Shown: in pieces, positions 51,718 through 64,000 of the stretch
Layout of the letters: each line of letters starts with the position of its first letter
Numbering within the stretch: position 1 is the stretch's first letter
Assembly: GCA_026261815.1 (NCBI GenBank)
Contig: JAMPIT010000174.1
Span: forward strand, 12,276,001 to 12,340,000
Direction of reading: 5' to 3'
DNA: 64,000 nucleotides
Origin: Monarcha castaneiventris obscurior
Lineage: Eukaryota > Chordata > Aves > Passeriformes > Monarchidae
Position numbers and translations under genes: made by a program
The notes under the pieces: model-generated
What the model saw: the letters and a program-made list of their open reading frames with translations, nothing else
The model's database searches: none
Told to the model about the DNA's origin: nothing

Positions 51718-51815
51718 ACCACTTTTCACATTCACGCTGCTTTTCATCGAAGGGTTTTGGAGCACTTTGCAGACATTAGCTAATAATCTCACAACTCAGG
51801 GTAGGTAAGGGATAT
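51718..51815 (+). mobile_element. Relic of an ancient MIR/L2-like repeat
   Basis: GCTTTTCATCGAAGG (51738-51752) and AGCACTTTGCAGACATTAGCTAATAATCTCACAACTCAGGGTAGGTAAG (51761-51809, given here by its parts) match the pattern of the core/tail of old amniote SINE/LINE copies, 'GCGCTTTACAAACATTAACTAATTAATCCTCACAAC...GTGAGGTAGGTAAG'. It is one kilobase from a similar relic at 50.70 kb; the two could be parts of one broken copy or independent insertions. Confidence 0.4.
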
Positions 51816-53409
51816 TCCTGAGCAGAGTGTTTTTCTACTGACCTAGTGGGAATTCTGGTGTTTCTGACAAAATTCTGTCAACCTCTAGCAGGTAGGTGAA
51901 AACATAGAAAGAGAAACATGGAAACAAAAACCAGCCCTGCTTCATGCCTTCTTGCTGAAGTAGGATCAAACCAGCTGAGGTCTCAAGTGGAAAAAGCATT
52001 TGAATGCCAAGCACATAAAAGTACCACAAAGGCAAACATCATAATTAGCAATGGGTGGGAAAGCCAGCATGAGGCGAAGGGGCCAGTTTGATCTTCAGAG
52101 TTATCATTCAAGAGTGTGACACTGAGATTACACAATGTCATGCAGGTAATGCAAATGTTAACAAATCACCCATCTTGAAATTTCTTAAACTCCTGCTTTT
52201 ACAGCTTAAGATCAGACGTGGTTTTGATACTTGTAATGTTTTCCTTTGTTAGATTCCCTAATGAATATAACAGTCTTTACTTTAGCAGGAAATCTGGACT
52301 TACCATTTGAGGCCTGTTTTCTTTATATCTTGTGACTCACAGGTTTGCTTTTGGACACCTAATAAATCATTCACTAACATGTCAGAATTTGACAATTCCT
52401 CCTCCTTATAAACTCACTGCTAAATCAAGGACTACAAAAAAGTAAGAAAATTACTCTATTTCAAATTTTCAGGTCTAAAATACCTGCTTGGTTGATTTAC
52501 AGCTCTTTTTCGTCATGTGTTCTTCAACCTTAGGTTCAAATTTTACCATTATTTGTACTGCAAGTGGCATTGCAATTAAAAATTCCAGAATTTTCTTTCT
52601 CTATGTCATGAGGCTGTCAGATATTTTGCCCTATGCTGCCCTACAAGTCAAGAGTATTGTAGGCAGATTTTTGGACTGGAGGGAAAATTCTAATCATTGT
52701 CAACCTTGTTGACTAATTAGTGAAAGCACACCTTGGTTTCATTTGGTTGGAAGGCAAGACAAAGATAGTTGCAGATCATGGCCAAATACAAACTCCATGA
52801 GGCATTTTTTCCCTATGGATGACATGGGGGAACCTAAGACCTGATGTGTTAAATTCCTTTAAGACATCTAACACCTGAAGCTACGATGTTCTTTCAGCTT
52901 CTGTGAGTAAGTGTAGCGGAGGATTTAGACCTGAGCTTATTAATAATATTTATTTATGTCATGGGTGTGTAAATATGCCATGATCTCACTGAAGACAATG
53001 AAATTATTCTCGCTACTGATGTAATGAAAGAAGAGTGTGACCCAAAAAGCATGTACGTGTCTTAAAAAGCTTTGGAAATTTAACTCATAAATAAGTTACA
53101 GCAAACCAAACTGGCATTCCCTCCCCCAGTAAAATATTCATGTTTGGCTTTCATGGAATTCCTCCCAGACTAAGGTAAGAGAGGCTGTCTAGCTGATTTC
53201 CCTTCTCAATAATACATTCTGAGGGCCCTACACTCTCAGTTCTCAAGGGAAAAGGGTTGCTTACATGCTATATTTACTTGAATCAGGATTGTCTTCTGAA
53301 GGATGGGGGAATATAAAAAGCACACCGAATTTCCTTTTAATATTATATGGTATCATCTGATCACATTGAAGACAATTCTGAAGACTGCACCATTTTCCTT
53401 TAAAACTAT

Positions 53410-53505
53410 CGTTTAATTATGAATTTACTGAATTAAAAATAAATAATTTGATTGATGAATTAAAATAATTAATTAATTAATATATGCATTATGCATGCAT
53501 TAATG
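53410..53505. repeat. AT-rich palindromic low-complexity stretch
   Basis: The sequence is nearly all A/T with AATTAATTAATTAA and self-complementary ATTATGCATGCATTAAT words. It is likely to melt easily or form cruciforms; no origin or gene function can be assigned. Confidence 0.6.
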
Positions 53506-56500
53506 AAGGTGTACATTAAAAAGCAACAGAGGAACCAGATTTTTGTCAAAAGAAAAGTGTGTGTGTGTATGAACATTTTGTGCCTTTCTAAGAATGCTAA
53601 GTTTTTTTTTTTTTAATATTTTTAACTTATTCCTTTAAATTTGATATTAGCTGGCATTTCTTTCTTACCAAAATAACCAAACCCAAAAACTATTTTATAC
53701 TTTTTAACCAAGAAAATTATATAGAGAATTCTGTCCCATTGAGATGCTCATGTTTGGATGGACTCTGTGAAGAGCAGCCATTGAGGGACTGTTCAGATCC
53801 ATGGTAGTGAAATGGAATTTACTGGAATTTTCACTGATAAAATCATCACATAAGAGTGCCTATGACAGTGATCTGTCATTAGCAATCAATCACACAAAAG
53901 CCTCATACCCCAAGGAGCAGGCATCTATCCTGTGATCAAAGGGACATGAGGGTTTAGAAACAAATGAGAGGAAAGCAGTGTAACAAAAGTGGAATTTGCC
54001 ACCATTAATGACATGAAAATCACCTGACTGCCATTGCTTTCATTAAATGCTGTTTTAATAGGTTCCAGAAAAGTGGGTGAGGATGGAGGACATGGGATTA
54101 TGTGGTCTCAGAAAGTCTGGATGCTAGAAGAGCTACAAGGCAGCAACTCCTAGGTTCTACATATTAACAGAGGCCACCAGAGGTGATTGGTCTAGTTTTG
54201 TTCCTCCATCTACAACATCTGGAATTTCATTTCTTGAGGAATGTGAAAGAGGACTTGAGAAAACTTGTATGTGAGTGAAAACTCACCTTCAGAGAACATT
54301 GCCAGGTTTCTGTCACCCGCTTCTCTTGTTTGAATCTCTGCCTTCACAGCAGATGGAGATTTTATCCCTTTGCTCAGAGCAGTTAAACAGGCTACAGAAA
54401 TGTTGCACCTGCCTGACAAGTGCATCATGATGTGCTTAGTTCCTCCCACGAGATGGAGCAGCGGAGCTTCATCTCTTGGCACTGCACCTCCACCCAAGGA
54501 AAATCCCCTTTCCTGCAGGTGCAGGGGTTGACAGTCACCTTGCATAGGTAGTCCACTGTGACATGTATCTCACACCTCATCAGCTGAACTGAAATTGCAC
54601 ACTTTGAATGTTTCCAAACTGCCAAATCTTTTATATAGGCTAATAAATTTGGACAGGTGCTAAGAATGATACAATCTACCATCAGACTTGTTCTCATGAA
54701 CAGAAAAACCCCCATGACTCTGGACACAAAATGAGCATGAAATGCTCTTAAGAAATTGAAAGTGTTGAAATCAGCAAGGTCCATGCCAGAGGAAGGAAGG
54801 GAAATGAGACACAAGATAGACTGATTCCTTCTCTACCTCACAGCTTCCAAGTCAGTATTTAGATAAACTTTGATGAAGCTCCAGTTCAGGCCGGATAAAA
54901 TATCTCTCAACTAGACAAAACTCAGACCTGAGACCAGCTGCTGGGAAGCAGAGGAATGCTTGAGGCATAGGGAACATAAAGCCCCTTAAGCATTTTACAG
55001 TCCAAATCTCTGGTGGGCAACTGTCTGGTATTCTTGGTACACTGCCTCACTCAGGGAAAAACTGTACTGAGGTAACAGTAGCTGTGTACTGATGGAATAA
55101 AGAGACCTCTCAAAGTGAGTCAAATTTAGTTCCTCCTGAGTTAAAGAGCATCTAAACCTGTTTTCCCTAGAGCCAGCTACAAATTCCACATGATATACAT
55201 CTCTTGGATGTCTAAGTGTATTGTGCCAACATTATTTTCAGCATCTATGCTGATGTTATTTGCAGAAGTGACTCTCAATCAAGTTACAATCTCAATTAGA
55301 AAAACAAAGGAAAAAAGAAAAAATAGGAAATACAGACTTACAGAAAAGAGGAAAGTGTAAGTTAAAACAATTAGCTGTTTTAATTAAATACTGGGTTAAA
55401 AAAGGGGTAGGATGTTCTATATTTTGGGGTGACATTTCCTATTTCATTATGCCTCCTTGTTACAGTTTTTTTTCTTTTCATACACATACCAAAGTAAATA
55501 ACTGGTAGTATGACAGGAGGGAGAGTGAATAGCCACCATGTTTCACCTCTGTCAAGAGCCAGTGGATGAGTGGCATAAATGTATTCTGTTCAGGGTGCTG
55601 CATCAACTGTTGGTTAAGATACACAGATATAGACATGAAGTCCATTGTAAGGTACATTCCATGTGAAAATATGACAACAAAATGCCAAAGAAGGAAGGCA
55701 AAAATGAGAGTTTTATTCCTTGATAAAGGTATTGATAAGGAGATCAAGTGAAACAGTTCGATCTAACAAAAAGAGATCTTTTTTTGTTATTTTTTTTTAC
55801 TAAGAAATCTGGGAAGCTTCTCTCCTGGTTAATGAGGAAATTGAGAGCTTTTGTAGAAGAAATTATACATCCTAGAATACCTCAAAGAAGAGTCTGGGAG
55901 AGCTAATGTTCTGCAAGCAGAGGTGCTCTCTGGTAAAGTCACTTAAATGGAGAAATTATCACCAGAAAGAGAGTTAGGCATATGGTATGTATGAGGAACG
56001 AGACATTGGTAACTACTTAATCACGAAAGGGCAGCAAATCAGCTTGATAAGAGGAAGAGAGAAAAACATCATGATTTGAATTTGGTATACAATTAAAGTA
56101 ATTTGAGCATACTTTCATTGACTCACATTTCCACCCTTGCCATTTTGTAAGAGTATTTTCTATTTTGGCTCTTGTGAGAAAATTATTCTGGGTTCACTTT
56201 CCTTTAATCTGGTTGAATTAAGTGTGAATTTAATGACTGTATAAGAATAAAGCATTCATTCTTTGTGCATAGTTGCGAAAACCTCTGAATTTGGGAACTG
56301 AGGTTCCAGAAAGTGTGCACCATCTTCCAGCTCATCTTTCAAATTATTTAAGGAGCATGCTCTTCCCATCCTCCTTTGCATCTGCCTGGGCCAGATGTGG
56401 ATCTATCCCAACAAAACTCAAGACAAAAATATTGTTCAGTGACTGGTAGTGGTTAGGAAAAATGTCTGGCATGAAATGAGACTTTAGACTGCATAGGTAA

Positions 56501-56699
56501 TTGTTTCTTTCTCCCTCTTGCTTTTGGGAGGCTTTGTGTCTAACTTGGTTTTTTAAATCTGATTACTACCATGATATCCAAAGGATGCCTGGGACTGTAG
56601 TGTGATTTAGAAAAGAAAGCATGCTACAAAAAAAAAAAAGTGATTTTTTCAAGTTTGTCCTGATTTGGTGTGTTTTCACCCTCTATTAGGTACTATTTT

Positions 56700-56734
56700 G
56701 TAAAAGCACTGCAGTAACTGAGCAGTGCTTTTGC
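56700..56734. repeat. Hairpin with 13-bp stem and 9-nt loop
   Basis: GTAAAAGCACTGC (56700-56712) faces GCAGTGCTTTTGC (56722-56734) across the loop AGTAACTGA. Eleven pairs are perfect; a G-U wobble and a G-C pair extend the stem. Further out TTAGG (56695-56699) and CCTAA (56734-56738) could pair across a large bulge. The stem is shorter than a typical microRNA precursor (about 22 pairs per arm), and I do not recognise a known microRNA. Confidence 0.7.
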
Positions 56735-57049
56735 CTAACAGAAATTAAAGTCACTGTGCAGGGGTGTAATTTTAATGTATGTCCTGGGAGTGAAAGTCCA
56801 CCAAAAAAGCTACAGTTAATTTAGCAGAGCTCATAATATACACTCATTTCTTAGCCATGGGGACTTGACTTTAAACTGTCTGAAGGTCAAGCATACAGAG
56901 ACTGCTACAGAATCCTTCAAAAACGTAAGCCACATCACACATCTGCCACTCCTCGCTTAGAACAATTCAGCACAGTTAGAAGCCTCCCTCTAAAAAGAAG
57001 CTGAAGATAAAGTAAACACAGCAAATGAATTACCCTTCTCCCTCTGGAG

Positions 57050-57520
57050 AGGTCACGTTCGAGGTTCACTGCTGATGCAAGATGGTGAAGCTTGCACCAG
57101 TGCCCACCTGCCAGGGATTAAACAGAGAGCTACAGTCTCCAGTGCAATCAATGCCTAGTCTTTAATGGCCTCTAAATTCAGCACCGGAAGCTCTGACAAG
57201 CCCATAATCCATTCATTAATGTGTGTTAATATGTGCCCTGTGGAGCTGTCCTAACTTAAAAACAAAAGGCAAGGCATTCACATGTGTTATTTGGAATAGG
57301 ATGGAACAGGGAACCCTTAGCGCCATGGAGAGAGGAACGATTGCAAAAAGGGTTTTATTGCACGTCTCCCAGCAGGATGTTTAGAAAATAAAGATCCAAC
57401 ACATGCTGCAGCAATAAAGCAATTCCTCTTTGGCCAGATTCAGACAGTGCTATGCAATTGCTCCCTTGACTTATTTCAAATGAATAAACATGTTTTCTTG
57501 TGTGCATCAAGCAGGTGTGC
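57050..57520. promoter_or_regulatory. Candidate distal regulatory element
   Basis: A compact, non-repetitive stretch with a few CpG and many factor-type words: ATTCATTAATGTGTGTTAAT near 57211, GGGTTTTATTGCACG and GCAGCAATAAAGCA (CDX/HOX-like TTTATTGC and GCAATAAA, facing each other) near 57350 and 57410, CTTTGGCCAGATTC near 57429, and an AATGAATAAACATG forkhead-like word near 57480. The opposed TTTATTGC/GCAATAAA words 60 bp apart are notable. The call rests on motif pattern only. Confidence 0.22.
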
Positions 57521-60500
57521 ACAGGTTCAAAGATCTGATCCTCTATATGTCTGGTTTGGAGAGAGCCAAGACATGAAGAAGGTCAACAGTCAGAAAGTGA
57601 AGTGCTAAGACCTTACCCCTGCCTTCTTTCAGCCTTATGAGTCACGAACAGTGACCCAGCTCTGTGCAAATTTTGCAGGTGTCTCATTCCACAAAAATGT
57701 TGAAGACGCCTAAAAACCCTTCCCCAATATGTATGGTCCCTACATATTGCTAGCAGCTTAGACCATGGATCAGAGACACAGCTGAATGCTAATTAAAAGC
57801 ATCAAAAGTTTCAGGACCTTGAAAGGACCAGCATAGGTGTATACATTCAGGCAAATAAAATTGAGTAAAATAACAACCAAACACCAGGAACCAGCTCAAA
57901 TTCATCTCAGTTGTCTCTAGAGTTGAGAAATTTATACATTTGTTACTATGCTCTAATATTGTTGTTATGGTTTGATTATGGTTTAATTACTCAACATTTA
58001 TTTGCATCAAAAAGTAAAAAATTAGCATATACTTTTAATCAGTTTTAATTTAATTATAAATAATTCACATAAATAGAAACACTCATGCTCTTTGCTAGTA
58101 TAATGGGGACAGCTTTCCTTACAATATTTAAAGAAAGCCTACCAAACTTGTAACATTCATTTCACTAGCGATTATGAAAGCGGAAGTTCAACAGGGACTT
58201 CTACTGAGCAATAAAGAATTTTAGAACATTTGGATTGTTTATATCACCTTTTGCCAGTTTTGAATACCATCTTCCAAAATAAAACATCACTTTTCATGGC
58301 ATTTTCTCTACATTTTAATAAAATCAATCACCAAACAGTATTGAGACAAATAGATTAATAGATTATGAAATTCTTTTTATGGAAAACAAAATGAAAATGT
58401 GCCAACTGAAAATGTAATTTTCTTTTACCTTCTTATCTTATAACCAAACTTTAATTTTTTCCAGGCTTTAGCTACTTTGTAGAGATAAAACTTAGCCACT
58501 GTCTACAACAGTGCATGAAAAAAACACTTCTGAAAGGCTAAAAAAATAAATGTTGATGGTGATCCATAATATTTAGGGTGTGTTTCGATCAGAGGCCACA
58601 ATGGTTTCATGTCTGTTTTCTCTCTGAGTGGTCTGGTTGCAACAATTTCTTGGGAACAAAAATACCATCAAAATGAAAGAAAATGTTGCCTGTGATTCTG
58701 AAGGAGATGTAAACTAGGACTTACTACCTAAAACATTTCCAGGAGGTAATTCAGGAAATAACCAAATGGAAGTGTATTTTGCCTCTCTCTCAACAGTGAC
58801 TCTAGAGGGAACTTAGAACAATTAATATCCTACACTAAGTTTTCATATATATTCTCAACTTCGTGCAGAATGCCTTTTAAAGGACACATCTTGGAAGTGC
58901 TTCTGCAATTACAGAGAGGAATCTGCTTTATTTTCACTGTGTTCCCCTGAACGCTTGGTACTAATGAGCAGTAAATGCATAATTTACTTTTTCCACCTAA
59001 AGCAGATAGTAGATTATTATAGTGCTTCATTTTGCATTGTAGCCCTAAATTAAACCTTAACAAGTTCAATCCTTGCTTTCCTTCCCCTCTTTTTGATGCC
59101 TCTGTATCAAATTAACTGGAAAGAGTAGCTGTGATGTAGACATCTTTCCAGCACCTACTGTGGTGAAGACAGCTGCGAAGACACCATTCATATTCCTCAA
59201 AATCTTGTGGTGTTTTGACTGGTTCTCTATACTCTGAAGGACCAGAAGATCTGCTGGCTGCCTCTGCAATACTTCTGATCTGTCAGGATGATTTAAAGGA
59301 TTTCTTTATCTTTATGTCTTCAGTTTTTTTCTTAACCTTCTTTTATATCTTATCTTTCAAACCTTACATTCCTTTATGCTAGTGCTACTTGTCCTTTCTT
59401 GGATTTAAAGTGGGATATATAATATCTTGCACACATAATTTATCTATTTTATCCCTTTATGTTGCCTTTCAATGCACTCAAATATATTCATTTTGAGAAA
59501 TATAGGATCTGATATTCCCTGAGTAAATTCCACAATGATTCTTTGGATTTTAATTGTCTGAATTTCTCTTGAAATTACTATTTACAAATATCTTCTTTTT
59601 CAATGTTGGTGTCATAAACCTGATTCATCATTTCATGCCACTACAGCACAAATCAAAAGTTCATCATTTTCAACAAACAAAACCAGCTTACACTATTTGT
59701 TGAACAAAATTCTGCATCTTGTGCCAAATTTAAGTCCAGGTTAGTTTTCTCCTTGCATTCAGAGTCCTATGATCAAGACCATGGTATATCATTCTACTTA
59801 TATTCTGTTCTTACTTTGTAATTAATCATGCCTCATGCTCATGAGGAATAAATTTGGAATGTAAAGAAGACTCAACTTCAGACAAATTATGATGTGTAAG
59901 AATCTAAGCTTTACCTCTCCTGCTACCAAAAAATACAAGTGAGATAATGTCTAGGGCAGGTATGAGCCAAGTGATTTAAGGCTTTGATGGCCAAGTGAAT
60001 ACCTGAAATGAAGTCCTTGTTGGAGCACCAAGGTTGTGTTACAGATGGATACTGTAGATCCCCTATTGTTTCTGCAGTCTTGACTCACTAAAACAAATGA
60101 CTGAAATTGAAAGCAATCTGCAACCTTGTTTTTCAAAATAAAGAACAGTTTACAAGTCTGTTTTAAGGGTAAGGTGAAAATTTCAATAATAAGTGTTAAC
60201 ATATTTGAAGAATCCACACATTGATCTAAAACACCTCTCTTCCATTTTTAAGAGTAACATAAACACCTGAGCCCCCTTGTGGACCCGTATCACCTGTACT
60301 ATTAGGGAACTGTGGAGGATCTCTTTGCCCACTGCACAAATGGATACACAGTGACAGAATGTAAGTAATGGCATTTAATACTCTACAGTCTGTATTTATA
60401 TCTGCATAAAGTGTGCACAAAAATCTTGCCAGCCTATCTCAGTAACGACTTTGCTCTGTCTGCAATGCATAGAAATGTTAAGTGTCCAATGACAGGTCCA

Positions 60501-62059
60501 TAGTTATTAAGGTTTACTGGAAAATGTTTTGGTTTAATTTACCAAGTATGGTGTTAGTTAAAATTAATCAATTTAATCTTGCCCAAATATTTCTCACTAA
60601 AACTACACTCTAATGCCAATATTTCTCAGAATAAACTGTCTTGATAATAAGGCTGTCCTTCAGTGTCTGGGAGGATATATTTGGTGCTGTAAATGTTTTT
60701 ATATAAACGTGATTTATTTCCTTGATACTCTTTGAAGTTGTTTTTCTTCTCTGAGTATCAATGCATCAAGGGAAGAAAGTGGTTGAATGTCATTTTAGAA
60801 CACAAACTGTTAAAGGATGGCCTTTATTAATACTACCATAGAATTATTTGTATCTCCTCCAAGCACCGTGCCATAAAAAGTCAATCAAATAAAAAGACTC
60901 AGCCAGCTCTTAGACATGAAAAGCATTGAATTTTCTTTTGAGGTACAGCTTCCAGAAAGGCTACGTTTACAATGGAAGATGGCACAACAATAGAGACCAT
61001 TATAAAAATATAAAAATATAATAATGATTCTATTAATAAAAGAATTCCTTCTCCTCACAAGGAAAATATATGCAAAACTGCATTACTTATCTATCAGCAA
61101 GAAATAATTCTTTCCTGGAGGAAGGAACAGATTCAAGAATTCTGTAGAAAGGAATGGGATGTTTCGCTGAAATCTGAATAATTACTTTTGTGAGGCACAT
61201 CAACTACTTAAAATTATTCAATTTGTTTGTGCTTCAGTCTGAAATCTGTTGTTAATCGAGCAGAACAGAGAAGGAAACTTCCTTTGGTGCTCCACATTCA
61301 CTATCCATTTCTGTTCTAGTGAATTCACCTTAACCATTTGGAGGAGAGTAGGTCTCACAGCCTAGGTAATTTTCCAATATTGATGCCAATTAACAATTCA
61401 CAAGAATTGTTGTGTCCAACTCCAAATCTGAATGCAGCTATATCTTGTAGAAGTAATGGTAGGATTTATTAAAAAAAAAAAAATTAAAAAATCAGCAAAT
61501 TCATTTTGGAACACCTGCTGGCAAGCTATGAAATTTCAAAATTATTTTTACCACTGCTGAGTTTTAATTTAGTTCAGGTAATCTAAGACCCTCAAAAAAA
61601 TCTGTTTACTTGGAGACTGAATGAAGGATCTTGATTAGGTGAGATGGATTGTATCCTGAAGATACTGCTTTCCAGACTATGTAAAGAATCTAATTAAGCA
61701 TCTTACACAGCATTTTGTCTGGAAAGACCTAATGTGATAAACCCTGCATTAGGACACATGCTCAAGAGTACATTGGAAGTTTTTAATAAAACTGGGAATA
61801 TTTTTCAGGTTTTGAGTCAAAAGCCAAATTATAAAATCAGACTGACCTCTGCCTGTTGCTTTCCTTCCATCAGTCTCCAGGGCCGATGCATTGCACATTC
61901 CCACATGGTTCAGAGAGCAATGGATTCCTAAAATACAATGAAGTCAATAACACCGCAATAGCTGAATTCTGATAAATCAGCAAAAATGTTAGATTTAAGA
62001 ATTTAGATAAAAAGGTTTCCTAAATCTTGAGGATAAACCATGACCACCTGGGAGAAAGG

Positions 62060-62400
62060 ACTTGATTGCCATTTCAAACTTATTGTACACCTTTATATTA
62101 CGGCCTTATAAGAGGAGAGCATTCTGTCTTTAATACAGCAGCAGATAAGATTACCTCAACAGGATTACAGGTATATTATGAGATTTATGTGTTACTCATT
62201 GCTGGATTATGTTTCAGAGAGCTTGAAGCATAAAAACAAGAAAGACAATTTCTTGAAGGCCAGCATTTAATTATAGACTTATCCAATAATCCATTATTGA
62301 ACTGGCTCGTCAAATAGGCTCTGTCCAAAGGATTATACCTAACTGTGCAATTTTTCATTGGATTTAGTTTTAAAGGCTGGCCATAGGTTTTGGACATGAA
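62060..62400. promoter_or_regulatory. Candidate distal regulatory element
   Basis: The stretch holds CAGCAGATAAGATTACC (GATA) near 62140 and a cluster of ATTA cores: TTTAATTATAGACTTATCCAATAATCCATTATTG at about 62267-62299 (listed by position, key words TAATTA, CAATAATCC, CATTATTG). It is non-repetitive over about 340 bp. The pattern fits a homeodomain-bound developmental enhancer, but AT-rich background can produce it by chance. Confidence 0.2.
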
Positions 62401-64000
62401 AGCCGGAGACTGTCAACAAAATGCTCAGATGTTACCTTCAAAGTCTTTAGTAGAACATAAATCTCAGTCAGTTAGTTTGCTGATTATTCTTTGTGATATT
62501 CTTTATTTGCTGAGTTTTACAACAAGAATTTCAGGCATTTTAACAGAATCCTCAAAAGAAATTTAACAACCCTATCTAAATCTCTTCAGAAAGGCCAGAA
62601 ATATTTATTTTATTACTTTCAGGTAGCTCAATATCTATAACTCATGTCTCTTGAAAATAGGGGAAAACAATACAGAAGCTTGATTATTCTTACAACTTGC
62701 CTGACATGAAAAGAGAGCAGACCTTAGAAAAATTGACTGGTCAAATTTACTGTTAGCAAATGGGAACCAATGAAAATACTACACAACTCCTTTGTGACAT
62801 ATAGTACAGTAGCATGTCAAAAACCCAAGAGTGGACAGAGAATAGATGAGAAATACACCACTAACTTAACCTCTTCAATTTCTTTATTAAAACAATTCCC
62901 CATTTTAGCCCTAAGGTAAATAACAGAACTCCAGTTGCTGGGTAGTGGACAATTAAGCAAAAATCTGCCACTGTATAAATGAAACCAAATCTGTTTGAAT
63001 ATTTGAAACACTTCAATCTAAATAAAATATTTCTGAGAACATTGAAAACTCACTCTCCTTTGACAGATTTCCAGGAAAAATGACTCAGTGCTTTCCAGAA
63101 ATTACAAATTTGCATGTTTGTCTTCTATTTAAGAGAAAGTAGGAGGGCTGCATGAATATCTGGGAATATTCTGTCTTCTTTTCCAGCTGGGAGAAAAATG
63201 CAGAACAATGCATCATCACTAACTTGTCATTCTAACCCAATCTGAAGAAAGGTGCAGTAGAAATGTGGCTTGAATGTGTCTCTCAGAGGTAACACCTCTC
63301 AGAGGCATTCTTGGGTCAGGTATGTACTGACATAGCAACCCTCCCACAGGTCTATTCAACTCATACCTTAAAGCCAGGGCTCCCAAATGTGAATATTCAG
63401 TGTGCTTGAATGACTGAACTGGAAATTTTATTGAAACCTAATGGTGCTTCCTACCATGACAGATAAAATTACAGTTTGCCAAGGGGATGACACAGAACAA
63501 AGGAAAGCTCAAATAATGTGGCTCTTCTGTCAGAAACTGCTTTTAACCTCGAGATAAGTTCACCATTGCCACAAAAGGATGAGCACATGTGAAGATTGAT
63601 AGCATCAGCAGAATAATATGCAAACACTTCGGTCTTTCTGGGATCTTGAGTAATAAAAGCAAGAGTTTCATGGCCTGAACTTTTTCATCTTTAGGGAATG
63701 GTCTGTTTGCACTTGTACATTGTATGCACTAGTTTGTTTAGCCTAAGTTTGTTTGTTTTTTCCTCTACTCCTGAGAGTTCACATCTGTAAGAATAGATGA
63801 GATTACAGTTCTCTATTACACTAGGGAACTTCCTTTGGTTTATCTTGCTGGGACAATAATAAAGACTCCTCTTGAGCACAGTAAAGATCTGTTATAATAT
63901 TCAATGATAAAACATTCTTCCATGTGTTGTTACCCATTTTTCCTTTTGAGAAGTTATATTCTACAGTCTAAAATCACCCTACAAAGTTCACAAGTGAAAG

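Larger units (their letters stand above)
50770..56690. other. Unique non-coding stretch
   Basis: Apart from the repeat relic at 51.72-51.82 kb I see no gene. Two overlapping minus-strand frames at 54210-54545 and 54425-54814 (111 and 129 codons) are not recognised. The 53410-53505 stretch is AT-rich with repeated TTAA and ATGCAT words, and a short GT microsatellite lies near 53559-53568. The interval 53129-53173 has acceptor- and donor-like borders but no further support. Confidence 0.5.
56740..64000. other. Unique non-coding stretch with enhancer-like patches
   Basis: No gene or clear transposon. Motif-rich patches at 57050-57520 and 62060-62400 are listed separately. The end of the window (63530-63640) is compact sequence with a CACATGTG E-box and ATATGCAAAC octamer-like word. 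An A run lies near 61470-61482. Confidence 0.5.

Noticed and set aside
53559..53568. Short GT microsatellite
   Set aside because: Only about five GT units, too short to be a notable repeat.

Overview
This 64 kb window reads as non-coding vertebrate nuclear DNA, most likely from a bird. It is AT-rich and has many homopolymer runs. I found no tRNA, rRNA, CRISPR array, operon or long conserved reading frame. The strongest lineage evidence is two CR1 retrotransposon fragments (35.58-35.74 kb and 45.81-46.11 kb). Both are in reverse orientation and end in the CATAGAAT-type 3' terminus typical of avian CR1. Retrovirus-like LTRs are also present. The low overall load of recognisable repeats fits a bird better than a mammal.

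Layout. 1-21.3 kb: mostly unique AT-rich DNA with purine-rich tracts (6.36-6.69 and 10.87-10.92 kb), a 10-bp hairpin at 19.60 kb and one stretch that looks like a conserved regulatory element (11.15-11.31 kb). 21.34-22.81 kb: the most gene-like part. A locally CpG-enriched block carries a ZNF143-type promoter motif. It is followed by strong splice signals that could bound small exons and by a palindromic repeat relic. 22.8-35.6 kb: no recognisable gene. It holds the longest open frame (204 codons, minus strand, 25.60-26.21 kb), which has no recognisable domain and is close to chance expectation. 35.6-39.7 kb: a CR1 tail beside a CAAA-rich tract, then alternating TA/TG DNA. 39.70-39.85 kb: a perfect 71-bp tandem duplication. 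45.39-47.68 kb: a transposon cluster made of a 396-bp solo LTR with 6-bp target duplications, a CR1 3' fragment 16 bp beyond them, and a minus-strand endogenous retrovirus 5' LTR with a lysine-tRNA-type primer site and a truncated leader. 47.7-64 kb: unique DNA with relics of ancient amniote interspersed repeats (50.7 and 51.7 kb), a 13-bp hairpin (56.70 kb) and several homeodomain/GATA-motif-rich stretches that could be distal enhancers.

No set of genes here can be shown to work together. The simplest reading is a gene desert or a very large intron with scattered candidate regulatory elements and old transposon insertions. I did not find a clearly new biological system. The best leads are the putative unannotated transcript near 22 kb, the tandem duplication at 39.7 kb and the LTR cluster. 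Short open frames elsewhere are of the length expected by chance in AT-rich DNA and are left out.
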